Shown here: positions 42,993 to 55,490 of the stretch, in pieces
Position numbering within the stretch: the first letter of the stretch is position 1
How the letters are laid out: each line of letters opens with the position of its first letter
Origin: Cornus controversa
Lineage: Eukaryota > Streptophyta > Magnoliopsida > Cornales > Cornaceae
Assembly: GCA_026545225.1 (NCBI GenBank)
Contig: CM048845.1
Coordinates: 55,156,033 to 55,220,032 of the forward strand
Length of the DNA stretch: 64,000 bases
Direction: 5' to 3'
Program-made: the position numbers and the translations under genes
The notes under the pieces: generated by a model
What the model was told of the DNA's origin: nothing
Databases searched by the model: none
Seen by the model: the letters and a program-made list of their open reading frames with translations, nothing else

Positions 42993-45921
42993 ATTTCGTC
43001 CACGAAATTAGCATCATACACTGAACCTTAAGTGACCTCCCTTACCTTCCTTTTATCATAGGAACTCGTCGATATCCAACACGCGGCCTCCACTCCGTAA
43101 CCAACAAGGTTCTTGGTTATCACATCACACCACTTCACGCCACATTTCACAAAATATCAAATTGCTGGTACATCTCAAATGATGTCCAGACATCTCCAAA
43201 ACTATAGTGCCATCATCATACTATAACTAACATGACCATAAATTATCTCCCAAACCAAGTTTAGGAAGATCAAAACTATAACCAATTTACTTTTCAACTT
43301 ACCTACTTTCCAATCACTAAAAGTATGCATAGGCATCCCTTTCTAGTAATTCACCCTCCTTGAATCACAATTCTCAAAGTTCTCACACCAAACACTACCA
43401 TGTTCACAATCCAAACTTACACATTTCATATGTGATCTGAGGCCAATGTTTGTTAAGGAACTCAATCCTTGGGCTGGTTCTATCACCTTTCTCCAAAACT
43501 CATGAAATCTTTACTCTCGAAGTATCACAATGAATCATTGGATCCCTTCAATCTCACCAGTACCACAAAGTAAGGTTCACAAGCAACAAAAATCTGTGGA
43601 AATCCTTACTGTTCACGTATCACATCTTTTCCTCGAATAACAACTAATCAAGGCAAACCAATGGTATTATCTCTGTCATTCTCTCATGACATATAAACTA
43701 GTCATGTCCCAAAACTAATCAAATCATATATGACAATCAAAACTCAATCTCTTAGGGTCACACCACCCACAACAATCATCCATAGACTAAATTTTCTCTT
43801 ATGATGAAAATCTCACATCAGCAAGTGTGTCAATAGACAAAGCTATGTCTTAATGACAACAAACACACCCTCAGGTGTGTCAAATGGCTAAACTGCCCCT
43901 CAACGAAGATCACCAAATCCAAGGGTTGTATCTACAGACAAAATTGCATCTATAGTGACGACAACAATTCCATAATAGATGGGCCAATAGACAAAACTGC
44001 GTCCCACCACTACTGATGCATCAATATACAAAACTGCGTCTAAGTGACAATACCAACCACAATTGTGACAATGGACAAAACTGTGCCCAGAGTCACCACC
44101 ACTTGCCTATAGACAAAATTGCATATAAGTGACAATGATTGGGTCGATAGACAAAACTGCGTCCATCTGACTCTGATCCTCAATTGATGTGTCAATAGAC
44201 AAATTTGCGTTTAAATGACAACACCACTCATATGTGACAATGGATAAAACTGTGCCCAGAGTCACCACTTGTGTCAATAGACAAAGTTGCGTCTAAATGA
44301 CAATGATTAGGTCGGTAGACAAAACTGCGTCCATACGACTCCGTTCCTTAGTTGATGTACTAATAGACAAATCTGTGTCTAAACGACAACACCACTCAAA
44401 TGGGACAATGGACAAAACTGCGCCTAGAGTCACCACCACCTTGTCAATAGACAAAACTGCGCCTAAATGACAAGAATCTCAACTGATGCATCAATAGACA
44501 AAACTGTATCTAAATGACGACACCACAATGGTTGTGATAATGGACAAAAATGCGCTTAGAATCACCATCACCTTGCCAATAGACAAAACTACGCCTAAAT
44601 GACAAGTATGTCAACTGATGCATTAATAGAAAAAATTGCGTCTAAATCACGACATAGATCTCAACAGATGGTCAGCAGATAACACTGCATCCTCTCCCAC
44701 TGATGTGCCAATAGACAAAACTGCGTCTAAATGGTAACACCACAATAATCATCTCAAAGTCTGTAACCTTCTGAGAATCTCAACTATCTCCTCAAGTACT
44801 CTATCATGTACGGGAACTCATACCCTCAAAAGTGGTTTAAACTGACCTACTCTTGTCATCACAATCTCAATCATACACCCATTTATGAGCAAAACTTGTT
44901 ATACTCGTAACATTCATATTTCATTTCCTTACTCGCCAATACCCAACGAGTCAATTTCACAACTACTTAGACTTGACACATTGTAAGAGAAGCACTAATC
45001 AAGGAAAATGTCCAGTCGGGCCATTTCACCTCGTTAGTTCAACCCCGACAATATGCCTTTCTCATCCTCACATATTTAATTCCCTCAAACCTGTAATCAC
45101 AATCCAATCTCCATTTTTTCACATAAAAATCACTGCTTGGGGACTTTCTCAAAGACCTAAGCTTGCACTATTGGAGTTTAACATAACTCCTACTTCTCAA
45201 CTATCATTAGTTCACTCAAAAGCTCAAATCTTTGGCATGCCTCAACAAATCTCCATGTACAGTTCAATTTCTCAATCCTCTGAAACACTTACTAAAACAA
45301 GTCACATAGTTCTGCCCAGTTCCATAGGCTATCACCCAATGGAATCCAATTCCAAATCTAGGATCTTACATCTTACTGATCTCACAATCTCAAAGTCTAT
45401 CATCACATGTCTATCTCAACATCACAATCTGCTTAATTTTCAAACCTCTACCTAGGTTTACCAAAATTCTCAAAATTTGGGACTTCTAAGTAGTGATTAC
45501 ATGTCGCTACTAATCTCGTGACACATAATGAAACACTAAAATGCAATGCTCAGTCACATGAATAGCATATTCTACATAGCATATAACATATAACATGTCA
45601 AATCAAATAAACACATATAATGCATGATATGACATACGATGCATCTAAATAACCCAATATTCTAGCCCTTGGGCTACAACTAGGAAAATACCTACGACCA
45701 CGCACAGTCCTAGAACATCCTCTGCCTAAGCAATCGTGAAGGCACGACCTAGTTCCCTTAGTATACCAACACATACTCATGATATGCAACTTAATATACT
45801 TCCATAAATCATCGTTATAACTCATAAGTTAGAGATCACGAATATACATCAATCACTGTAGACCAGTCCTCTGATACCTGGACTACTATCCTAAACCACT
45901 AGGAAGGCTCCTCATACTCGC
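42993..45921. other. Non-coding internal region of element B
   Basis: No pol domain is found on either strand over 2.9 kb, where a full element would carry protease to integrase. It holds a minisatellite (43810-44735). Short open frames on + around 44973-45455 have no family resemblance. Confidence 0.6.
43810..44735. repeat. Minisatellite, about 19 copies of a 30-bp unit
   Basis: Core CAATAGACAAAACTGCG then TCTAAATGACAA. Units alternate between an AATAGACAAAACTGCGTC type ending in AAATGACAA and an AATGGACAAAACTGTGCC type ending in AGAGTCACC, giving a higher-order pattern. Units are spaced 40-60 bp. Confidence 0.9.
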
Positions 45922-48900
45922 TCACAAAGCCCGAGCAGACTGGATTAACAGGGGTGGTGGCATTGCAACTGAGTCGAGTTGACTCGCCAAAGACTGATTG
46001 GTTCGGTTGAGAGACTTCATCCCACTCAGTACACTTTGTCCTTGAGGACAATTCACTTTCATATGACCAGTCTGATGATAGAGGTAACAAATTTGTCCAT
46101 TTGCTGGTGCCAAATATATGTTGGGACACTCAGACCTATAGTGACCCAATTTCTGACAATGATGACACACTCTCCTTGACGCAATCAACTGTACAGACAT
46201 GGAAGTTGTAGGCACTAAATGTGTCATCTGCTATCCCACTGATCCCTCGGATCGACAAAGACCACTTTTCTGTCTCTTCTTTGGCTGACTCTTTGGAGAA
46301 TCATGCCTTTTCTCATCTTGTATCTTTTGATTCTCATTACCAAGCTCTTCTACTATTAGTGCTCTTTCCACCACTGCAGCATAGCTTGTCAGTCTCAGAA
46401 TTCTAACTCAATCTCACAAATAGGGTCGAAGATCTCTTATGAACTATTTAACCTTCAGCTCTTCCGTTGGAATCATCTCTTTCACAAATCAAGCCAAAGA
46501 GGTTCTCTACTCCATTACTGTCATTGTTTCTTGAGTCAAGTTGAAGAACTCTCTCCTCACATTGTCCTTCACTATTACCGGGAAGTATTTCTCAAAGAAT
46601 AATGCTTCAAATGTATTCCAATCCATCACCTCAATGTCATGGCAGTTCCCAATGGACTTCCACCAACGCTTGGCCTCACCCTTAAGATAATAGGCGGCCA
46701 GTTTCACCTTCGAGTTCTCCTCTACCTCAAGTACGGTAAGGAGTTCGACCATCTCATCTATCCAATTCTCAACAACCATAGGGTCAGGTCCTTCTGCGTA
46801 CAGTGGTGGATTATGTTTTCTGACATGTCCCAATGTCAACATCATTTTACTAGGAGTTGCTCTAAGTTGAGTCTGAGTCTTTTCTTGTGTTTCCCTAGCA
46901 ATTTGTCGTATGGTCACAACCATGTCATGCATAATTTTCTCTCCACTCATGTCATGCCCCGATTTTTGACACCCGGTTGAGAGCGATAGAAATGGGGGTG
47001 GACGGTGAAATCTAATCAAAACCATCGTTTTGAAAAATCTAACATCCAACCCAATTCTCTTAACCGCGGAAGTAACTCAAAATGCATATAATTAAGTGAA
47101 TATGCATAACTAACCATGGTCCTCACTGTTGAATCATTTAGAACAATTTCAAAATAAAAGTGATTTTTGGCCCTCATGAATAGTAACTTTTTGTAAAAAG
47201 TTCTGAATTTTTTTTCAGACCATTGTCTCATCCTACTATAGTCCCAAGGTGTTTAAAAACATAATTTAGACCTTTTGAAGAGGTCTGGAACTCTGATTTA
47301 TCATCACTGGGCAGTAGCTAAAAAGCTACAGTAACTCCAAAGTGAACAGTGCACTGCTAGAGTGTAATCTGCGCGACAGTCATAAAAAAATTCGTAGAAA
47401 ATTCATTTCAACTCGAAACGAGGCAAACAAAAAATTCTATAGAAACTAGACTAAATATAGAAGAAGCTTGAGCCAACCTTAATGGCTATATGATAGCCAA
47501 ATGAAACAGTTTTGACAACCAAGTTGGTGCCCAATAGAAATTGTAAAATCTGGTGGCAGAACATTCACGGATTTTTCTAAAATTATGTGGTTGTCCAAAC
47601 TTAACCAAATAAAATCTGGGAACACTAGACATCTAGGGGAAGATGTGGTAAAAATTTTAGATCATTTGGAGTTGTGTAGACCCCTCAAAAAAATTTGCCA
47701 AAATCCGGGCAGAATGTATTCATTTGACCGGCAATACTTTCATTTCTAAAACAAAATCTTGCACCCAACATTCCAAGGATCTGCAAATGGTACATCTCCA
47801 TACACACACCCTAATTCACACATTCATATCAACATAATCTCAAAAATCCTCATACATTTTTATTGAAATTATACAAATTATTTCATATGTCATACACACC
47901 TTAAATTCAAAATGGACACTTTTGGGCACGTGTCCCCCCCCTAATGGCCATACAATTATGTTCAAAGTCTTCCATACATGTCTAACATGGCTTATACATA
48001 TGAAATTCACGTATAAATATGTTATCCAACTTTAAGAATAATATTTCCTAAAAGAAATATGCCACAAAACGGCATGGACATTTATCTACCTTCCAAAATA
48101 TCAAAATCCAAAAAGGAACCCAACAAGGTCCATTGAACTAATCATGCTTCGTCCTCCATCGGCGCCTTATCTAAAAAAGTTTATATAAGTAAGGGGTGAG
48201 CACCACTGCTGCTCAGTAGGAATGATCCACCCAACTCTACTCTAACTCAAGCGGCCATGCATGGATGCGTATGAAATCATTACAATCTACATGACAGATA
48301 TTCATGCCTTTTACCCTCAAAACAAACAAGTTTTAGAAATCATGCGTGATGCTTTACATTTCAAGGTATACATATATATAAACATCAACTTAAACAAGTC
48401 ACATTTCATATGTAAAACTCACACCACATAAATTCAAAAATCAATTCAATTGAGGACTTCGCTTATCACAATCATAGTAAGGGTTACTTTGGGACCACAT
48501 ACTCTGCTCATGCTTTTCGAGCTACTAACCCGACGGAAGCGACACCCACTTGGCCAAGTTTTGGGTCTTGCACCCTAGAGTTCAATATCCTTATTAATTC
48601 TCACACATGCCCCAAAAACCTCGCTTTTCACATAATGTACACTTATCAAATAAATGCACAAAATCCACACAATGCAATACTTTTATCAAAACAATGCACT
48701 TTTCCTTCTCATCCCAAGCTTGTCACAATGTCAACACACTCATACCATGAAAATCATCATGCTTATGCATTTTTCAAGAAAATTACATCTTTCATGCACA
48801 ATTCTAAATAGAACTCAGATTTTCAATGTTTCCACCAAATGCATATAATTTCATAAAAAACATTCATAGTCTCAACTTCACCTATGCAACATACATAAGC

Positions 48901-49731
48901 TCTAAGTAACATGTTAGACATATCCATGTGCATAAATCACATTTTCATATATATATACATATACACAAAACACTAAACTCAATAAATCTCAACCTATATT
49001 TCATGTCACAATTATGTGACCTATAGAATCAAAGTAAAGATGAGTCTAGCACCCCTACCTCAAATCTTAGGCTTTGAATCCCACTTTGAGAAATTCCAGC
49101 CATCCCAACTTTACAAAATATGGACTTTGATCGGTTTAAACCAAAGCCCTCAACGCCCTCTACGCACTTTCCTTCTTCGTGATCTTTCAAATCACACCTC
49201 AAGTGACCTAGAATCTAAAGAGAAGGGAGAGAGATGAAGTGGGAGAGGTAGAGAGAGAGATCTGTAAAATGAAATATCTCAGACCCTTTTTGATATTTAT
49301 CTCAACCGTAGGGGTGTGAAATGACCATTTTACCCCCGAGTCACTTAATGTACCTTCTCGACCTTCGAATTAATTCTCGAAAACTCCGTTGGACTCGAAA
49401 TCACTCCCTCAACACTCTAAACATTTTATTTAAGCCATTTCCCAAAATAAATATTTTTTAAAAATTTTCTGAATTTCCGGGCCCACTTAAGTCACATCTC
49501 GGACCTCGGTTTGACCAAAAAGTCAAACTATTTCAAAAGTTTCTAAAACTTTCCAAAATCATATTCCAACCTTCTAAACATGTTTCCCGCATTCCAAACA
49601 TGTTAAATATCATTTAAAATGCATTTAAAGTAATAAATGATGAAAAATTCAAAAACTAGCCAAAATTAGGTACGGTCTCTACAACTCATAAGGACTGTAT
49701 CTGCCCTTTCACGAACTCTCCGTGGTGGCAT
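45922..49731 (-). pseudogene. Gag of element B, split by a solo LTR
   Basis: Starts at 49731 with MPPRRVRERADTVLMS (to 49684); the frame resumes without loss on the other side of the solo LTR at 46949 with GEKIMHDMVVTIRQIARE, then HNPPLYAEGPDPMVVENWI, KVKLAAYYLKGEAKRWWKS, FEKYFPVIVKDN. After stops and frameshifts near 46230-46500 two zinc knuckles follow (about 46165-46050): CHHCQKLGHYRSEC is intact, and in CYLYHQTGHMKVNC the second Cys is replaced by Tyr. Gag would package the RNA. Non-functional. Confidence 0.85.
46950..49683 (-). mobile_element. Solo LTR (2.73 kb), TSD actca, inside gag of element B
   Basis: Perfect duplication actca at 46945-46949 and 49684-49688. The plus-strand ends are TGTCATGCCCCGATTT and ACGGTCTCTACA. 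No internal region. Related to, but distinct from, LTR B and the 26369-30552 LTR, sharing the G-box module (47914-47935). Confidence 0.92.
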
Positions 49732-50090
49732 CTTGTTGTATAGACAACAAGAAGACACTTAAATCCCAAGCCAAATCATCCAAAATTGTATGCTCATTCT
49801 AAACATGTAAGCATCAAATCATATTTCACATGTCAACGCAAAAGTTGTATATCCAATACAAAACCTCAAGTCAAAATCCTTAACCTCAAATAAACACACA
49901 TTAGAATTCACACCCTTTACGCAAGGTACTCAAACAAGTCATTAGTCAACACACAACTCCAGTCTAACACATGATAGGACTTCACCCTTTACTTTTAGCT
50001 TTTCGAACCTAATGCTCATACCCTCAAATCATTTCAACATCTAAACGTGGCTCAACCTTTCCCCATTATCCCTAGGTATTCCAACCTAGA
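49732..50090 (-). other. Leader between primer site and gag of element B
   Basis: Untranslated leader of the element, about 360 nt. No feature recognised beyond its position. Confidence 0.6.
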
Positions 50091-50102
50091 GCTCTGATAC
50101 CA
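50091..50102 (-). other. Primer binding site of element B
   Basis: TGGTATCAGAGC on the minus strand is a perfect 12-nt match to the usual plant initiator methionine tRNA primer site, three bases from the LTR end. Confidence 0.9.
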
Positions 50103-50105
50103 TGT

Positions 50106-51173
50106 TGTCATGCCCTGATTTTTGTTCTCCAAAAATCAAGGGTGATTGGATTGTCACATCACTGTCTCATCTTTCAAATCTCATTGTGGTACTATACACT
50201 GATACCAAGTTGTCACACCCCAATTTTTGTTCCCCAAGAACCAAGGGTAAACGGTGTTTCCATATCACCATCACCTCACATCAACACCTTACACTTGCAA
50301 AAGTTTAAATACCTACACACGTATGTCTATGCATGTCCTAACATCAACCCTAGCTAAGGCACCACACATGGACAGCTTGCACAACACTGGTTGCTAGTTG
50401 CTATTTTTGCATAATCGAAACTTCGATTGTGCGAAACTTATCTTTCGCACGATCAAAGTGCTTCGCACAATCGAGATGTTTGCGAAGTAGTATCGAAATA
50501 TCAACCCTCTTGGGACTTTTCATCCTCAAAAGCCTGTATTTTCTCAATTGTACGAAGCAACCATTTCGCACAATCCAAAACTTTGATCATGCTAAATGGT
50601 CATTTTGCACGATCAAAATTCTCTCTGTAGAGAATTTAAGCTATCTCACAACTTGGTCTTTTTGATTCCTAACCCTTTATCCAATCATCTGGAGTCATCC
50701 ATACAATATTTAAATAATTAATCAATGTCATTTCATGAGACACATAGTTCAAATCGTCAATGGAATGCTATAGCATCATTAGTTCCACTCCGAGTCAAGT
50801 AATGAACTTGTTATTCTCACAATTTATACACTTCCAGGACTCAAATCCCTACACGCTTGGAATCTGAGACTGAATCCCATACCAGTGGATAGAGAATCCA
50901 AAAATACTCAATTTAAAAAGAAATCACACTCAATTTCGATCTAAAACGAAAAAGTTATGCCCGCTTGACGTTTGAACACATTAGGAAATTTCGATTGTGC
51001 AAAAATGCCATTTCATTGGTTATACATACAAGGTCCAAATGATTATACAAGTTATATATAATGTGAATGTAACTATAACTCAACATAATCTGCACACCAT
51101 ATGCCGGCATGGATAGCCAAATACATATTTCACCCTTAAAACCTCAAAATACACCAAAATGCTCTAATGAGCT
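50106..51173 (-). mobile_element. 5' LTR of element B, U5-side part
   Basis: Matches 40294-41640 in order with about 90 percent identity but lacks the stretch equivalent to about 41225-41475. It stops at 51173 where the Athila LTR begins; the remainder should lie beyond the right edge of the window. Confidence 0.85.
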
Positions 51174-52551
51174 TGTTGTGTGCAGTTACGCTACTCATAA
51201 TTTATAAATTTACCATTCGCAATAGAATGAATCCTTGAAGGATAGGGCTCTAAGTTGAGGAAGTCGATCCCACAGAGACTACGTAGGTATAACTCTCTAA
51301 AGGTTGAAGGTTGAAGGTTGGTTCTTGTTTAAATCACAACCATGTTGGTTGTCCGCTTACTCTACTTTGAAAGCATAAAAGTAATTTAAATACAAAGGTT
51401 GAGAGAGAATAAAGGACTAGGGTTAGACTTCCCCGCTAACCTCGTAGTATGCCACACTTATAATAAATTGGGAAAATTTATGCAAATGTGTACTAAATGA
51501 CATGTTGACAAGTCCCACATACAACGGCATCGTCAAGAGAATACACACACCTTAATATATTATAATCCATCTTTGAAAAGTGTGATTTTCCTTATTTACC
51601 TAATTACCTACTTGTAGTAAAATCATCATCACATGATTTTCCTACCTACCTACTTACCTAATTGAAGCAAAATCACCTTCTATAAGCATGGACTATGCAA
51701 ATCTAGCTATGCATGTTGTAGTGAAAACTAGTCTCAAGCCATCACTTGTAATCCTTCTGAAACATACAAGTGCTTGAAGATCATGTGAGAAATTTAAGCA
51801 TTCTAAAACAAGAAGATAAATCACCACACATGAGCATGAAAAAAATTGTAAACTTATATATATATAAGGCTCAAGGCAAGAGACATATACATCAAATACA
51901 TAAAAATTCCCAATTCATTAAAGTTAGAACATATTTACAAAGCTAGGGTTTGTCAAAACCCTAGAAAAGGATTAGTTGATCATAGTGGGCTGGAAGCACT
52001 CCATAAACAGAGATGGTCCCATGCTCAAGATGGTCTTTAAGGCCTTACAAAGCCTTCTTTTAAGGCTTCCCTCCCTAGAACTTCACTTTCTCTCTCTAGA
52101 ATTCTAAACTATGCTCTCCATTACAAGAATTGTGTGTGTCTTTTTTATTATATATTCTCTAGCTATATAACTGATCTGAGGCTCAAAATATCATAGAAAT
52201 TTCGTGCAAGGCTTTATCCAAGCAAAATTAGACAAGTAGCAAGTGGAGAAAATATATGTAGAAAAATATCTTCAGCAGGTTCGGGCGATGCATCGAAGTA
52301 CTTCGATGTATCGATCCTCCTTTTTCTGCAGATATTCAACTTTCTAACTTTTTGACTCCGGTCTTGACCCGCCATTCACTATTCCTTAATGTAGATTCTC
52401 CATGAAGGATGATAGAAATTGGGAATGCATTGTTAAACTAATAAAGGAGCCGAATTATGCCACGAGTTTTAACCTGAAATCATCAAAAACATAAAAATAC
52501 GTAAAAATTGTACAATATGTGTAGCTATTGTATAACATTCAACGCTTATCA
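51174..52551 (-). mobile_element. 3' LTR of the minus-strand Athila element (1.38 kb)
   Basis: On the minus strand it starts TGATAAGCGTTGAATG right after the polypurine tract and ends ACTGCACACAACA at 51174. The start resembles the TGATAAGTGTTCAATT of the young element. It contains CGATGCATCG/CTTCGATGTATCGAT near 52285-52316. Confidence 0.82.
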
Positions 52552-52566
52552 CACCCCCAAACTTAG
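52552..52566 (-). other. Polypurine tract of the minus-strand Athila element
   Basis: CTAAGTTTGGGGGTG on the minus strand, directly before the LTR. A near copy, TTTAAGTTTGGGGGTACGG, lies at 59776-59794 about 1.2 kb upstream once the young insertion is removed. Confidence 0.8.
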
Positions 52567-53758
52567 ATATTGCTAGTCCCTTAGCAATATAAAAAGAAAT
52601 AAAATAAAACGACTATTCTACTTCTACTTTCGTGGGAAACACGATTGCATTTAGCGAATGCAACACGCCTTTTAAATCCCTAGACACGTCTAGTGGATGA
52701 GTGAAGTCTTATTGGGTTTAACACTTGTTAAACTCACAAAAGTATACAAAAATGATAGAATGCTCAATCATCAACTAGAACAAAGAGTGACACCCCAATT
52801 GATGTTCAAAATGACAAATGCAACAAGTATTATGAAGCTAACTGGACATTAATAGATATAAACTGTCAAAAATTAGTGTTAGGCGACAGTCCCCACATAA
52901 TGGTTAGTCTAATATACATACAAATGCAAACCCTAAAATCCTTTTTGAAAAGTGAACATACCTTCAGATGCGTGGTTTATTGTCGTTAATGGAGAATAAA
53001 AAGGAACATCTGTTCTTAGAAGAACAACTTTCTGAAACGGATCACCAAAGCATAATGTTAATTACAAAAATATTTACAACCTTAAGGACAATTGGTTGTG
53101 CAATGCCTAAGTCCTTTAAGCTATCTAGTAAGTCCATGTAACAGTGTTGGGTCAATGACTCCCAAACCGGACGGTTTTAGGACATTTGGTGAAGAAACAC
53201 CTCTCGAATTTAATAACTGAGCTCACTAGGCTACGAACTTAAATGAGCCAATTATTTCATTATCGCTCAACCTTGCACACCTTTTAGACACGAACACTCC
53301 ATGCTTCCTGAGGCACACAGGCCCGGTTTAATGAGTGAGAAGGCTTATTGCCAATTTATTTGTTTTGTTTGTTTTCTTTTCTCTTTTTTTTTTTTTTCCT
53401 TTTGATTTTTCAAAGCAATCCGTTCTTCAAGAAGTTCAAATAAAAACAAACGTTTTCAATATTCTCCAAACATCGTATACCCCATAATTCAATTGTATGT
53501 GTGCGTATTTGTTCCGTTAAGGAAACATTTAGGGGAAAAACTGTAAAATATTCAAAAACTAAGCAAAAATATAAACCGTTCTAACCTAACACATAATTTT
53601 CAAAAGTGCGAGTATTTTTTGGATGTTAAAGCTCCTAATTACAAGATGCATTTATCGATGACGTTATGGTTATCACTTCTTCAAATAGAGGGACGTCATG
53701 ACAAATATGAACTAAAGATGCAATATGTACAAAAATTTAAAAATAACCCAGTGTAGTG
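52567..53758 (-). other. Non-coding region between extra ORF and 3' LTR of the minus Athila element
   Basis: No open frame of note. A T-rich run at 53360-53405 is an A/G-rich tract on the minus strand. The last five bases (tagtg) are the target duplicated by the insertion at 53759. Confidence 0.55.
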
Positions 53759-55194
53759 TGATAAGTGTTCAATTCCATGAATTTGAACCCTCTCTATTGC
53801 ATATGTTAGTTCCATTTTTGCGTTTATCGAGATATGTTTACGGTATTTTTGTGTTTTTGATGTTTTGCAGGTGTTGGAGTAAATGGAGTAAAGTTTGAAG
53901 CTTTCTGCAGTCAAGAGAAGAAATCAGAAAATGCAGCCAAAGGCATCTCGATCAATCGAGATGTTGATCTCGATTAATCGAAATCTCGATTGATCGAAAT
54001 CTCATTTCGATTGATCGAAATCTCGATCAATCGAGATTCAATCTCGATCAATCGAGATTTTGCAGAATCCACTTGGCCACTTGCTCACCTGCTTTCCCAC
54101 TTGCAACAAAATCCCCCTTTTTGCACGACTTAGGGGGATTGTCTGACTTGAACAAGACTTTTGGGTGCCTTCTTGATACAAGAGATATATATATTGATAT
54201 ATATATATATATATATATATGGTGGGCCCCCAAGGGAGAAAAAGGAGCCAAAAAGCACAAAAGGGCCATGTCTCTCATATCTCACATATCTCTCAATACA
54301 CATCAGAATACTTCAAGAGAGACCTTCGGGAGAGGAGGAGGGGAAGCTGAACCAGACCAAGAAGCTTCACTTTCTTCATCAATGGAAGGGTGCAAGGCAA
54401 CCATGAGCAACTAACTTCCATACTAGGGTGTTGTTGAAGCCCTAGCCATGTAAACATGTTCCTTTTTGTAGCACTTGGGATTTGTAATTAAATGTTGATT
54501 ATTTAGCCTAGTGACTATGTACACAAATACATTTCTTATATATATTCATTTGATATGGAATTTATTCTTGTCTTAGAGTAGATTTTGTCACTTGAATGCA
54601 CAACATTTGCATATTCCACAAGAAGTGCAAATGATGGCTAGATAATGGTGTTTAAATGAATGTGTGATGTTAGTTTGTATAGACCATGCCAAGACAAGGT
54701 AGTTTGGATGCATGTAGTGTTCACTTAGAGAGTAGAGTAATTAGGTAGTTAGTTAGGTTGAAGAGCTATACTTGTTGAAGATGGATTATGATAGGTTAGC
54801 ACACACATTGATCTTTTGATATGTCATTGAGGTCACAAGCCTAATGACATTGTTAGGCATTTAATTAATGAATCCCATGCTTGCTACACTTATGAACATG
54901 TGAATGGCTAGTGGTAGAAACCAACCCTAGTTCTCTCTCCCAACTTTAAACTCTTTACTTTTCTTGTCATTTCATTCATGCAATAGTTTATAAACACAAA
55001 CTCAAAAATCTATTTTTAGAATTAAAGTAGAGTTAATCTTCCTTTAAGACAATTGCGACTAGTCCTTGTGGGATCGATACCCTCTATATAGAACCTTATC
55101 TACAAAGATTCGTGCTCTTGCGAGTGGTTAAATTATATTTTGATAAATTGGGCAAAAATTAAGCTTACAATATAATCACAGTTTAGCCGCAACA
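53759..55194 (+). mobile_element. 5' LTR of the young Athila derivative
   Basis: TGATAAGTG...GCCGCAACA, 1436 bp. It contains the CTCGATCAATCGAG palindrome array (53945-54062) and a TA run (54186-54220). The end words GTGGGATCGATACC and CTTGCGAGTGG are typical of Athila LTR 3' ends. Confidence 0.93.
53945..54062. repeat. CTCGATCAATCGAG palindrome array, 5' LTR copy
   Basis: Six or seven hairpin units in 118 bp: ATCTCGATCAATCGAGAT, then CTCGATTAATCGAAAT, CTCGATTGATCGAAAT, TTTCGATTGATCGAAA, CTCGATCAATCGAGATT twice. Arms pair with each other within and between units. Repeated at 58497-58614. Confidence 0.95.
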
Positions 55195-55200
55195 AAATTT

Positions 55201-55220
55201 TGGCGCCGTTGCCGGGGACT
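55201..55220 (+). other. Primer binding site of the young Athila derivative
   Basis: TGGCGCCGTTGCCGGGGA begins six bases after the LTR, the usual Athila primer site complementary to tRNA-Asp. Confidence 0.88.
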
Positions 55221-55490
55221 TACGGTTTAATTGTCGCCATTGGAAGATTAAATCTGGTTTAATTCTTAGGCTAGAAATTCTTTCATTGTTTTTGTATATA
55301 TTTTGTTCTTATTGCTCAAACTTCTTGATTTTAGGTATACCACATAGCGGGCATCGAAAAAAACTGAAGTTGGAACCCTTTGTGAGTATAAAATCTAATT
55401 TAGTGGTTTGAGTTCTTTCGTTCTTTTTGTATATATTATTGTTTAATTTATTTCTCTTTGTGAATTGAGGTGTTGTTCTATTGTTAATGC

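Larger units (their letters stand above)
40294..51173 (-). mobile_element. Element B: gag-only chromovirus-like LTR retrotransposon, minus strand
   Basis: Order on the minus strand: 5' LTR (from beyond the window down to 50106, visible part 51173-50106), primer binding site complementary to initiator Met tRNA (50102-50091), gag (49731 down to about 45922, split by a solo LTR), a non-coding segment with a minisatellite, polypurine tract (42992-42975), 3' LTR (42974-40294). No protease, reverse transcriptase or integrase is present, so it depended on another element. The two LTRs differ at roughly a tenth of positions and by an LTR deletion, so it is fairly old. An Athila element starts at 51174 inside its 5' LTR. 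Left 5-bp flank is atgtt; the partner is outside the window. Confidence 0.8.

Noticed and set aside
44973..45455. 160-residue frame on + in element B
   Set aside because: No family resemblance, lies antisense in a non-coding part of the element, and codon composition is like the surroundings.
54073..54414. 113-residue frame in both LTRs of the young Athila derivative
   Set aside because: It crosses the TA microsatellite and its frame changes between the two LTRs with the repeat length, so it is not a conserved protein.
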